Part shown: positions 36,493 through 43,885 of the stretch, in pieces
Position numbering within the stretch: position 1 is the first letter of the stretch
Layout of the letters: the number at the start of each line of letters is the position of its first letter
Origin: Actinomycetota bacterium
GTDB lineage: Bacteria > Actinomycetota > Acidimicrobiia > Acidimicrobiales > Ilumatobacteraceae
DNA: 43,956 nt
Direction of reading: 5' to 3'
NCBI GenBank assembly: GCA_009711295.1
Contig: WLST01000009.1
Location: 1 to 43,956 of the forward strand
Program-made: the position numbers and the translations under genes
The notes under the pieces: generated by a model
What the model saw: only the letters and a program-made list of their open reading frames with translations
Database searches by the model: none
Told to the model about the DNA's origin: nothing

Positions 36493-37163
36493 TGCGACGC
36501 CTTACTTTCATCTACAAAAACGCCTCGTGCCAAAAGCACACCAACTGCAGCACCGATGCACTGTGCAACGACAAACATCGGCACCGAACCCGGGCGAATA
36601 CCGGCAAAAGTATTTGACAAGGAACGTCCCACGCTCACTGCCGGATTAGCGAAACTAGTTGATGAGGTACACCAATAAGCAGCAGTGATCCATGCAGGAA
36701 CCAGGTATGGGATTGCAGCAGTGCGGTTGGTACGAATACATCCCTGAATGAGCAATATAAGAACCGCGGTCGCTACCACTTCCCCCACATACTGCGGTGT
36801 CCCGGAACGAACTTTTGTAGAAAGGTTCACAACATCGAGTGAAAACATAATGTTGGCAATCATTGCCCCAGCACAAGCACCCGCGACCTGCGCAACAACA
36901 TATTGAATGGCATCACCAGCGTTGATTCGCTTGTCGAAATATTCAGTGGCTGTAACAACTGGGTTGAACTGCGCACCAGAAATTGAGCTGAAGAGATAAA
37001 TGAATAGAAGTAAACCACCTGTAGTTGCAATGGTGTTTGCCAGCAACTGAACAGCTACATCGCTGGTGAGGCGTTCGGCCATAATTCCCGAACCAATAAC
37101 TACAAGAACAATTCCGCAGGTTCCCAGAAACTCTGCGAGTAAACGACGGTGCAACATTTTCAT
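36489..37163 (-). CDS. aqpS: AqpS-like aquaglyceroporin in arsenic operon
   Basis: A six-helix major intrinsic protein of 224 residues. The first half-helix loop reads GAQFNPV (67-69, NPV instead of NPA) and the second SFANPAV (173-175). The selectivity-filter Arg normally right after the second NPA is Val176. The FANPAVSVGRSLSNTFAGI segment is typical of aquaporins found beside arsC, such as rhizobial AqpS. It probably lets arsenite made by ArsC leave down its gradient (known for AqpS; inference here). ATG at 37163, almost touching the arsI stop, is chosen; the frame extends 75 codons upstream, but that part is arsI read out of frame. Confidence 0.86.
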   Translation of the reverse strand: MKMLHRRLLAEFLGTCGIVLVVIGSGIMAERLTSDVAVQLLANTIATTGGLLLFIYLFSSISGAQFNPVVTATEYFDKRINAGDAIQYVVAQVAGACAGAMIANIMFSLDVVNLSTKVRSGTPQYVGEVVATAVLILLIQGCIRTNRTAAIPYLVPAWITAAYWCTSSTSFANPAVSVGRSLSNTFAGIRPGSVPMFVVAQCIGAAVGVLLARGVFVDESKASQ

Positions 37164-37164
37164 T

Positions 37165-37638
37165 TCAGGACTCCGTTGGGCAGCACGCTTCGCCGGGGGC
37201 ACATGACCCACCAGAAACGTTGATGAAATCGAGAGTTTGCAATGCTTGGCGTGGCATTGCCATTGAACCAGCACCCGCATTTTCGTCGAGCACCGTGTAG
37301 ATCTCCCACGACAAATTGGGGCCGTGAATCCATACCTTGTCTTGCAAGGCATAGCAGCAGGTTTCTTTTTCTTGCAAAGTGGTGGCAATTCCAGCTGTCT
37401 GCGCCAATTCGGCAGCTTGCACCACTTCAGCAGTGGTGTCTACTTCAACTCCAACATGATTCATGGTTCCGGGTTCACCTTTGCCGGCAATGAGAACGAG
37501 TTTTAATGGTGGGTTGTCGACAATGAAATTCGCATAGTCAGATCGCACCTTGTGCGGCTCTACTTGAAACATCGCGGAATAGAAAGCAATTGAAGCATCG
37601 AGGTCATCGACGTTCAGGGCAAGTTGAACTCTTGACAT
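37165..37638 (-). CDS. arsI: ArsI/CadI-family glyoxalase-fold protein (C-As lyase candidate)
   Basis: A vicinal-oxygen-chelate protein of 157 residues close to mycobacterial CadI and to ArsI, the Fe(II)-dependent lyase that demethylates methylarsenite. It reads MSRVQLALNVDDLDASIAFY, NPPLKLVLI, MNHVGVEV, ETCCYALQDKVW, and WEIYTVL. Candidate metal ligands are Gln5, His61 and Glu112; the vicinal Cys94-Cys95 would bind the trivalent arsenical. The tail has CAPGEACC. ATG at 37638 has AAAGGAG 5 nt upstream. It is first in the arsI-aqpS-arsC transcript and divergent from arsR. A cadmium-related role as in CadI is the alternative. Confidence 0.85.
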   Translation of the reverse strand: MSRVQLALNVDDLDASIAFYSAMFQVEPHKVRSDYANFIVDNPPLKLVLIAGKGEPGTMNHVGVEVDTTAEVVQAAELAQTAGIATTLQEKETCCYALQDKVWIHGPNLSWEIYTVLDENAGAGSMAMPRQALQTLDFINVSGGSCAPGEACCPTES

Positions 37639-37669
37639 ACAGGCTCCTTTGGCGCGATGTTGAGCGCTC

Positions 37670-37701
37670 TTTGATATATTGACAGACATCAATATATCAA
37701 A
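37670..37701. promoter_or_regulatory. ArsR operator: 13-bp perfect inverted repeat between arsI and arsR
   Basis: The arms TTTGATATATTGA (37670-37682) and TCAATATATCAAA (37689-37701) are a perfect inverted repeat around a 6-nt spacer. This is the AT-rich dyad form used by ArsR/SmtB repressors. On the minus strand it contains TTGATA, a 16-nt spacer and TATATC, a plausible arsI promoter whose start would fall near 37666, just before the arsI ribosome binding site. On the plus strand the right arm lies inside the first codons of arsR. Operator role is inferred from position and symmetry. Confidence 0.82.
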
Positions 37702-38032
37702 AAGTCCTACCCGAGCAGCCATTGCTGCGTGTTGTTCACCTCAGAGCACGTCGGTGTTCACCCAGAACGACGCTGCGAGGCTGGCCCAGGTCTTTGCCGC
37801 TTTAGGCGACCCCATTCGACTCAAGCTTTTTACCCTCATTGCTCGCGACCCCAGCCAAGAAGTGTGCGCATGCTCTTTTGTTGATGAATTGCAACGGTCT
37901 CAACCCACCATTAGCCATCACCTCAAAATTCTGCGAGAAGCTGCGCTCATCACCGGAACAAAACGTGGAACCTGGATCTGGTACTCCGTTAATGCAGATG
38001 CGTTATCTGAAGTACGAGAATTTTTGTCGTAG
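37679..38032 (+). CDS. arsR: ArsR-family arsenic-responsive repressor
   Basis: A 117-residue winged-helix repressor expected to leave DNA when it binds arsenite. LAQVFAALGDPIRLKLFTLIA and the recognition helix SQPTISHHLKILREAALITG are classical. Candidate metalloid ligands are Cys63 and Cys65 in EVCACSF and the N-terminal Cys18-Cys19 (ACCSP), a pattern seen in actinobacterial ArsR. The only in-frame upstream start is TTG at 37679, which lies inside the operator dyad and lacks a ribosome binding site. GTG at 37754 would lose the Cys pair, so I keep TTG. It converges with patA, leaving 2 nt between stops. Confidence 0.88.
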   Translation: MTDINISKSPTRAAIAACCSPQSTSVFTQNDAARLAQVFAALGDPIRLKLFTLIARDPSQEVCACSFVDELQRSQPTISHHLKILREAALITGTKRGTWIWYSVNADALSEVREFLS

Positions 38033-38034
38033 TG

Positions 38035-38964
38035 TTATGCGTTGTTGTTTTTTGCGACAAAGCCAGGGTCACTCGGCCAATTTGGTTGAAAGAGATGCCA
38101 TTGTTCTGGCGCTGCCCAAATGAGTGCTTCTAATTCTTTCGCCAGTGCTTGAGTGCCCACGCGAACGTCTTCACGCAACTTTCCCGATCGCTCAAAATGC
38201 ATTGCCGGGTGAATAACAGCGTGATGTCCGTTATAGGCCTCTGTGAAATACACAGCGACGGGAAAAACAGGTGCATTAGTACGTAACGACAAAGTGACTG
38301 GTCCTGCGGGAAGCGTGGTGCTTTCGCCAAAGAACTCGACAGCCACTCCTCCGCCTTGTAGATCTCGATCGCATAACAAGCACACCACTTCATTGTTTCG
38401 CAATGCCTTCAGTACCTCGCCGGCAACATTTGGCCCAAGCGGCACAACATTCATTCCCAACTTGGTTCTCAGGCTCACAAACCACTCAAAAAGCTCTGGC
38501 GGTTGCAGGGCTTCGACAACGACAGTTGTCTTTACTCCCTGATCACACAACCAACGACCAGCCCACTCCCACCCACCAAGGTGTGGCAACGCAAGAATTG
38601 CCCCGTTCCCCTCTTTTTTTAAAGAATCGGTAATGGCATCAAAACCATCGAGCGTGAAAGTTGCATCAACCACTTCTGCAGAAAGAGACGGGAGACGAAA
38701 ACTTTCTACGTAATAACGCGAATAGCTATCGAAGGCTCCTTGCGTTGCCTTGCGTATTTGCACTTCGGAATAGTCGGGTCGCACGCGACGAATATGACCT
38801 TCAATAATGGCTCGGCGCGACTGCAACGATGCTGCTGCCAGGTGGCCCACAAGCTTCGCGATGCCATAGGCCATTGGCCCAGGAGTCACTTGCGCTAACA
38901 ACGACGCAAGACGATACGAGCCAACCGTGAATGCATCGTTCACAGATTCACGAGTGGCGGCCAA
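38035..38964 (-). CDS. patA: PatA-like phosphatidylinositol mannoside acyltransferase
   Basis: Acylates the mannose of PIM1/PIM2 in mycobacteria; membrane-peripheral. The 309-residue protein of the LPLAT/HtrB family has the catalytic LPHLGGWEWAG (His128, Glu133), LLCDRDLQGGGVAVEFFGE, GPVTLSLRTNAPVFPVAVY, and the C-terminal EQWHLFQPNWPSD typical of PatA. The start is TTG at 38964 with GAGGG 5 nt upstream. It follows the pgsA-type gene by 8 nt, as in mycobacteria. Lipid A acyltransferases share the fold, but PIM neighbours argue for PatA. Confidence 0.87.
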   Translation of the reverse strand: MAATRESVNDAFTVGSYRLASLLAQVTPGPMAYGIAKLVGHLAAASLQSRRAIIEGHIRRVRPDYSEVQIRKATQGAFDSYSRYYVESFRLPSLSAEVVDATFTLDGFDAITDSLKKEGNGAILALPHLGGWEWAGRWLCDQGVKTTVVVEALQPPELFEWFVSLRTKLGMNVVPLGPNVAGEVLKALRNNEVVCLLCDRDLQGGGVAVEFFGESTTLPAGPVTLSLRTNAPVFPVAVYFTEAYNGHHAVIHPAMHFERSGKLREDVRVGTQALAKELEALIWAAPEQWHLFQPNWPSDPGFVAKNNNA

Positions 38965-38972
38965 GGTGCCCT

Positions 38973-39659
38973 CTAGCGCGAAGTGGAACGGCGATTGGAA
39001 TGACGACGTTCTTGACGCACCGCATGCTTTGTTTCACGGCGCGCTAAGCGCTCTTCAATCTTTACCTCTGTTGCTGGAGCTACCGCTGCTTGTTTCCATA
39101 CCTTGACGAATCGCTGAACAGCAGTGATTGCGGTGAGCACCAACATGATCCACAAAATGGGTACAAGTAGATTGTCGAACAACAAACCAAGGCACAACAA
39201 AATGATTCTTTCGGCGCGCTCCATGAGCCCACCTTTGGCCTGCAAACCCAAAGATTCTGCCTTCGCGCGTTCGTAGCTAATTGTTGCCGACACGGCCATG
39301 ACCGCAAAAGGCAATACCGACATGTGTGGGCTGTCGTTCGAAGCCAAATACCAAGCAACACCACCGAGTAAAAGCGCATCGGTCACGCGATCGATGACTG
39401 AATCAAAAAAGGCTCCACGTTGGCTGGCCGTATTCCCTGCCTTAGCTACAGCGCCATCGAGCAGGTCGGGAAGCGCTGCCAAAATAACAAGCAAGAGACC
39501 AAGACGTAATGCACCCGCGCCGACAGAAATTCCTGCCGCAACGGCGAGCAATAAACCTGCCACCGTGAGCACATCAGGTGTCACACCCACCTTGCGCAAT
39601 GACTCGCCCATTGGCTTCACTGCACGTTCTACCTGCACACGAAAATGGCCGTCGAACAT
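38973..39659 (-). CDS. pgsA: CDP-alcohol phosphotransferase, probable phosphatidylinositol phosphate synthase
   Basis: Expected to join CDP-diacylglycerol to inositol 1-phosphate, giving the PIM precursor. The 228-residue, multi-helix membrane protein carries the family motif with Asp65, Asp68, Gly69, Gly82, Asp86 and Asp90 (DLLDGAVAK ... RGAFFDSVIDRVTD). The Arg of the usual DxxDGxxAR is Lys73. A cytoplasmic basic tail (about 195-228) is rich in Arg. By position (thrS-HIT-x-pgsA-patA) it matches mycobacterial pgsA1. Phosphatidylglycerophosphate synthase is a less likely alternative. ATG at 39659. Confidence 0.85.
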   Translation of the reverse strand: MFDGHFRVQVERAVKPMGESLRKVGVTPDVLTVAGLLLAVAAGISVGAGALRLGLLLVILAALPDLLDGAVAKAGNTASQRGAFFDSVIDRVTDALLLGGVAWYLASNDSPHMSVLPFAVMAVSATISYERAKAESLGLQAKGGLMERAERIILLCLGLLFDNLLVPILWIMLVLTAITAVQRFVKVWKQAAVAPATEVKIEERLARRETKHAVRQERRHSNRRSTSR

Positions 39660-39668
39660 GGTGAAATA

Positions 39669-40160
39669 CTACTTTACGCTGTCGGGAAAGTCGGGGTTTG
39701 CCTCTGTCAGTTTCTCTACGACAGAGCCATTGATTGCATCGACAAGCACTAGCCCACGACGCATTGGCGGCTCTTCTGCGCTGTAGCAAAATACGCGCCA
39801 TGTGGGTCGGCTGCGAATTCCACGCCACACCTGCTGCGCCGATGCATGACCAACGGGAAAGCCAATGGCACGAGTAGCGAGCACGAGCGCGTGCTTTTCA
39901 TCAACGGTCATGCGCCAACCCGAGGAAATACTGAAAAGTCCAAATGCCCCTAACAGAATTGCCGCACCTACCCAACCCTTTCCGACGAGCGCACTATCGG
40001 ATGAGCCAAAGGCACGAAATGCAAGACAGGCAATAGCAATGCCAATGTAGAGATACCCCGGGGTGCGACGACGGCTGTTGTCGGGAAACTCATATGGGCC
40101 CGAGAACGCTGCAACGTTGAGGTCATCGGGCAGTTGGTCGCGTATTTCGTCGTTGCTCAC
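39669..40160 (-). CDS. Hypothetical two-helix membrane protein in PIM gene set
   Basis: A 163-residue protein with a polar N-terminus (about 1-33), two transmembrane helices (about 36-52 and 62-80), and a C-terminal domain of about 80 residues containing VDEKHALVLATRAIGFPVGH, RSRPTWRVFCYSAEEPPMRRGLVLVDAINGSVVE. I do not recognise the family. It resembles a small PH- or PepSY-like sensor fold only loosely. GTG at 40160 shares GTGA with the HIT gene, and its end is 9 nt from pgsA, so it is cotranscribed with lipid genes. It is absent from the mycobacterial order thrS-HIT-pgsA. Confidence 0.7.
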   Translation of the reverse strand: MSNDEIRDQLPDDLNVAAFSGPYEFPDNSRRRTPGYLYIGIAIACLAFRAFGSSDSALVGKGWVGAAILLGAFGLFSISSGWRMTVDEKHALVLATRAIGFPVGHASAQQVWRGIRSRPTWRVFCYSAEEPPMRRGLVLVDAINGSVVEKLTEANPDFPDSVK

Positions 40161-40687
40161 GCGCCCACGTTACCGAACTTTTGCCAAGCAGTACGGATGC
40201 GATGTGCAGAATCCCCTATTGCCTCAGGCAATGTTCGTGTATTTGCCACAGCGGTCATGAAATTTGCATCGCCAATCCAGCGCGGGACCACGTGAACATG
40301 TAGATGTTGCGAAATACTCCCACCTGCAGGTGGCCCAAGATTGATTCCTACGTTGAGCCCTTGTGGCTGGTACACCGACTTCACTACCTGTACCGCAGTT
40401 GTCACTGTTGCCCAGAGTTCTTGGGCTTCTTGCGCGGAAAGATTTTCAAGGTCGGCAACTTCGCGGTAGGGCAATATGAGTAAATGACCAGATGCATAAG
40501 GGAATGCGTTCATGATGGCAAAACATGAAGTTCCTCTATACACAATGTGGGATTCATCATCACCGAGGCCGCTATTTAAGATCTGCGTAAATACTGAACC
40601 CGATGTTGGGGCAGGAGGGCTACCAGCGTTCTCGCTCCACTGCTGAACGTAAGCAGACCGCCAACCATTCCACAAGTGTTCCAACAT
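40157..40687 (-). CDS. HIT-domain protein (Ap4A phosphorylase/hydrolase-like)
   Basis: A 176-residue histidine-triad nucleotide-binding protein. CFAIMNAFPYASGHLLILPYREVADL and GLNVGINLGPPAGGSISQHLHVHVVPRWIGDANFMTAV show the triad His128-His130-His132 and the PRW-GD-NF tail of mycobacterial Rv2613c, described as an Ap4A phosphorylase. It likely acts on diadenosine polyphosphates or related nucleotides. ATG at 40687 has AAAGGA 7-8 nt upstream. It follows thrS by 24 nt, as in mycobacteria, where the order thrS-HIT-pgsA is conserved. Confidence 0.9.
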   Translation of the reverse strand: MLEHLWNGWRSAYVQQWSENAGSPPAPTSGSVFTQILNSGLGDDESHIVYRGTSCFAIMNAFPYASGHLLILPYREVADLENLSAQEAQELWATVTTAVQVVKSVYQPQGLNVGINLGPPAGGSISQHLHVHVVPRWIGDANFMTAVANTRTLPEAIGDSAHRIRTAWQKFGNVGA

Positions 40688-40711
40688 CGCTTGTTCCTTT
40701 TCGCTACAGCT

Positions 40712-42691
40712 TTAGGACTTGGCTGCTGAGTCTTCAGCGATTTCAGCAAGCACGCGTGCAAGGAAGTCGTTGGCAAGAACATCACGTTCAACTTCACCAC
40801 CACGCGGGTTTACTCCGACGGAATGATGCGCAACATCGTCGTCGCCTACGACCAACACGTAGGGCAATTTCTCGAGCTTTGCGTTACGAATACGCTTGCC
40901 GAGTTGATCGTCGGCGTGAGACACATCGACACGAAGACCTGCTTTGGCAAACTGAGTGCGTAACTCAGCTGCGTAGTCTTCATGGGCAGAAGCCACCGGC
41001 AATATGCGTACCTGAACTGGTGCCAGCCAAGTAGGTAATGCTCCTGCGTAATGCTCGAGCAACACTCCGAAGAAACGCTCGACGGAACCAAAAAGCGCAC
41101 GATGCAACATGATGGGCTGATGGCGTCCGCTGTCGGCACCTACATATTCCAAGTTGAAACGCTCCGGAAGATTGAAGTCGCATTGGATTGTGGACAGTTG
41201 CCACTTGCGACCAATGGCATCGCGCACATCGATGTCGATTTTTGGACCGTAGAAAGCGGCATCGCCTTCTTTGATTTTATAGACCACTCCGTGCCGATCG
41301 AGACCTTCACGAAGAGCAGCGGTTGCCTTTTCCCAAATGTCGTCGGAACCCACCGACTTATTGGGGTCGCGTGTTGACAAATTGAATTCAAAATCTTCGA
41401 ATCCGAAACGACGCAACACTGACATCACAAAATCGAGCAACGAGGTAATTTCATCGGCCATTTGCTCTTCGGTGCAAAAAATATGGCTGTCGTCTTGCGT
41501 GAATCCACGGATGCGCAAGAGTCCATGCAGAGTTCCTGCACGTTCATAGCGATACACCGTTCCGAGCTCAAAAAGTCGCAGCGGCAACTCGCGATAACTG
41601 CGCTGCCTGCCGCGGTAGATGAGACAGTGCATCGGACAGTTCATTGGCTTCGGGTAATACGTACCGTTGTCCATTTCCATGGGCGGGTACATGCCATCTT
41701 TGTAAAAATCGAGGTGACCTGAAGTTTGAAAGAGGTTTGCGTTCGCCAGATGCGGGGTGAAAACAAACTGATACCCGCCCGACTGATGGCGATCGCGACT
41801 GTAATCTTCCATCAGTTTGCGCACGATGGCACCCTTTGGATGCCATACAGCCAAACCACCACCGAGTTCTTGCGGGAACGACAACAGGTCTTGTTCAACA
41901 GCAAGACGACGATGGTCGCGCTTTTCAGCTTCTATCAATCGCGTCAGATGTTCTTCTAATGCTGATTTTGATTCCCATGCTGTGCCATAAATGCGTTGCA
42001 GCATTGGACCCTTGTCGGAACTGCGCCAATAGGCACCAGCAACTTTCATGAGCGCGAAGTGTCCGAGCTTTCCTGTTGTTGGCACATGAGGACCACGGCA
42101 GAGATCGACGAATTCTGGACTATTGCGATACACGCTGATGGCGTCACCGCTTCCCACTTCGTCGGCGTCGACGCCATCGGCCGAGCCAGAGGTGACACGT
42201 TCAATGATTTCGCATTTGTATGGCTGATCGGAGAAAATTTTCAACGCGTCACGCGCTGATACCTCAGACCGAGTGAAGGGCTGATTTGCGGAAACTATTT
42301 CCTTCATCCGTGAGGTAATAGTGGCGAGATCTGTTTCGCTGAAGGTGCGCCCTTCGGGAAGGTCGAAGTCGTAGTAGAAGCCATCTTCAATAGCCGGACC
42401 AACAGAAAATTTTGCACCGGGAAAAAGTTGCGTGACTGCTTGGGCCAAAACGTGTGCAGTGGAGTGCCGCAGAACGTGTCGCCCGGCATCGGAATCGACA
42501 GTCACAATGGAAACGACGTCACCATCTGCTAACGCAACGTTGAGGTCGACCTCCGACCCATTCACCACACCAGTAAGAGCTGCTTTTGCCAAACGAGAGC
42601 CAATACTTGCCGCAAGATCGGCCACTGTAGAACCAGCTGGCAACTCGCGCACAGAACCATCGGGCAGGGAAATAGACAATACAGACATCAC
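40712..42691 (-). CDS. thrS: Threonyl-tRNA synthetase
   Basis: Charges tRNA-Thr. The 659-residue protein has an N-terminal TGS domain (SISLPDGSVRELPAG), an editing domain with HSTAHVLAQAV, the catalytic domain with PMNCPMHCLIY (zinc Cys), YRYERAGTLHGLLRIRGFTQDDSHIF (motif 2), and FFGVLLEHYAGALP, and the C-terminal anticodon domain. Starts at GTG 42691 or ATG 42688 (the adjacent codon). No leader T-box is visible in the 51-nt gap from mshC. Confidence 0.97.
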   Translation of the reverse strand: MMSVLSISLPDGSVRELPAGSTVADLAASIGSRLAKAALTGVVNGSEVDLNVALADGDVVSIVTVDSDAGRHVLRHSTAHVLAQAVTQLFPGAKFSVGPAIEDGFYYDFDLPEGRTFSETDLATITSRMKEIVSANQPFTRSEVSARDALKIFSDQPYKCEIIERVTSGSADGVDADEVGSGDAISVYRNSPEFVDLCRGPHVPTTGKLGHFALMKVAGAYWRSSDKGPMLQRIYGTAWESKSALEEHLTRLIEAEKRDHRRLAVEQDLLSFPQELGGGLAVWHPKGAIVRKLMEDYSRDRHQSGGYQFVFTPHLANANLFQTSGHLDFYKDGMYPPMEMDNGTYYPKPMNCPMHCLIYRGRQRSYRELPLRLFELGTVYRYERAGTLHGLLRIRGFTQDDSHIFCTEEQMADEITSLLDFVMSVLRRFGFEDFEFNLSTRDPNKSVGSDDIWEKATAALREGLDRHGVVYKIKEGDAAFYGPKIDIDVRDAIGRKWQLSTIQCDFNLPERFNLEYVGADSGRHQPIMLHRALFGSVERFFGVLLEHYAGALPTWLAPVQVRILPVASAHEDYAAELRTQFAKAGLRVDVSHADDQLGKRIRNAKLEKLPYVLVVGDDDVAHHSVGVNPRGGEVERDVLANDFLARVLAEIAEDSAAKS

Positions 42692-42742
42692 CGAGAGTCT
42701 AGAGCGTAGGTCGTACGGGGAAGGTCTAATTTGTGCAGCGAT

Positions 42743-43885
42743 TTATAACTGGATACCAAGAAGTTGAGCAGACAACGCCACATTGACCTGTGCTTTCGCT
42801 GCTGCATCGATGAGCTTCAGCGCGAGAGGTGAATTGAGATCGTCATCGAGTGCTGCTCGTACCTCGGTAAGCACTGCTTGCGACGCCGGCGAGTTTGCTG
42901 CTCCTGCATCGTGCGAAACGCTCTGCCACAACTGCAGCCGCGCAAGTGCATCGGGCATGATGTTCGTATTCCATTCCCACTCAATGCGATAGTGATGAGC
43001 AACAAGACCGAGTCGTATAACGCGCGGGTCCCACTCTTTGCGCAAAGCATCGACGAAAACCAAGTTGCCTCGACTCTTTGACATCTTGTGTCCGTCCATT
43101 GACACCATTGCAACATGCATCCAATGGCGAACAAACGGAACGCCAGTTGCTGCTTCAGATTGTGCACGTTCACATTCATGGTGCGGAAAAATGAGGTCGC
43201 TTCCACCGCCATGCAGATCGATAGTGGTACCCAGTTCACGTAATGCAAGAGCGCTGCATTCAATATGCCAACCTGGCCGACCAGCACCCCACATTGTTTC
43301 CCACGCTGGTTCATCGGGTGCGCTCGTTTGCCACAAGACAAAGTCGAGCGGGTGACGCTTGTTGGGGTCGGCAATGTTGCCACCGCGCTCGTTGGCAAGC
43401 TCCACCATGAACTCTTCGCTGTAGTTCGAGACTGACCCAAAGCTGGGAAACTTGCTCACATCGAAATACACATTTCCGCCAGCTTGATATGCAAAGCCAC
43501 GGTCGAGCACCATGCCAATAAAGCCTCGGATATCAGGAATAGCCGATGATGCTCGCGGGGTGCTGTACATCGGCAACATGTTGAGAGCTTCCATGTCGGC
43601 ATTGAAACGTGCTTCTTCGCCGGCGGCAAGATCGAGATAATGAACACCGAGTTCTTTTGCTTTTGCAAAAAGTGGGTCGTCTACGTCGGTGACATTACGA
43701 ACACACTTCACTGTATGCCCGAGGTCAATGAGCCGCCGCTGCAAAATGTCGTACGCCATGAAAGTGGCTGCATGACCCAGATGTGTTGCATCGTAGGGAG
43801 TAATGCCACAGGTATACATCAGCACTTGCGGCTGAGGCTCAAATGGCACAACGGCATTGCGAGCGGTATCGAATAAGCGCATCAC
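42743..43885 (-). CDS. mshC: L-cysteine:1D-myo-inosityl 2-amino-2-deoxy-glucopyranoside ligase (MshC)
   Basis: ATP-dependent ligase in mycothiol synthesis, derived from cysteinyl-tRNA synthetase. The 380-residue protein has MYTCGITPYDATHLGHAATF, where GITPYDATHLGHAA is MshC-specific (CysRS has GPTVYD). Zinc-type ligands are Cys26, Cys210 (GWHIECSALALR) and the HH of DLIFPHHECE; KMSKSRGN is at 267-274. It lacks the long anticodon domain of CysRS. GTG at 43885 shares GTGA with the upstream gene end and has GGAG about 10 nt upstream; ATG at 43882 is next. This is a diagnostic actinobacterial gene. Confidence 0.93.
   Translation of the reverse strand: MMRLFDTARNAVVPFEPQPQVLMYTCGITPYDATHLGHAATFMAYDILQRRLIDLGHTVKCVRNVTDVDDPLFAKAKELGVHYLDLAAGEEARFNADMEALNMLPMYSTPRASSAIPDIRGFIGMVLDRGFAYQAGGNVYFDVSKFPSFGSVSNYSEEFMVELANERGGNIADPNKRHPLDFVLWQTSAPDEPAWETMWGAGRPGWHIECSALALRELGTTIDLHGGGSDLIFPHHECERAQSEAATGVPFVRHWMHVAMVSMDGHKMSKSRGNLVFVDALRKEWDPRVIRLGLVAHHYRIEWEWNTNIMPDALARLQLWQSVSHDAGAANSPASQAVLTEVRAALDDDLNSPLALKLIDAAAKAQVNVALSAQLLGIQL

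Noticed and set aside
37164-37388. Upstream extension of the aquaporin by 75 codons
   Set aside because: It is arsI read in another frame, with a Lys/Cys-rich composition unlike an aquaporin N-terminus.
36073-38032. Ars cassette as a transposon or integron insertion
   Set aside because: No transposase, integrase, terminal inverted repeats or target duplications could be seen at its borders; transfer is suggested only by gene order.
42692-42742. T-box or other leader before thrS
   Set aside because: Only 51 nt separate mshC and thrS, too short for a T-box, and no conserved T-box sequence is present.
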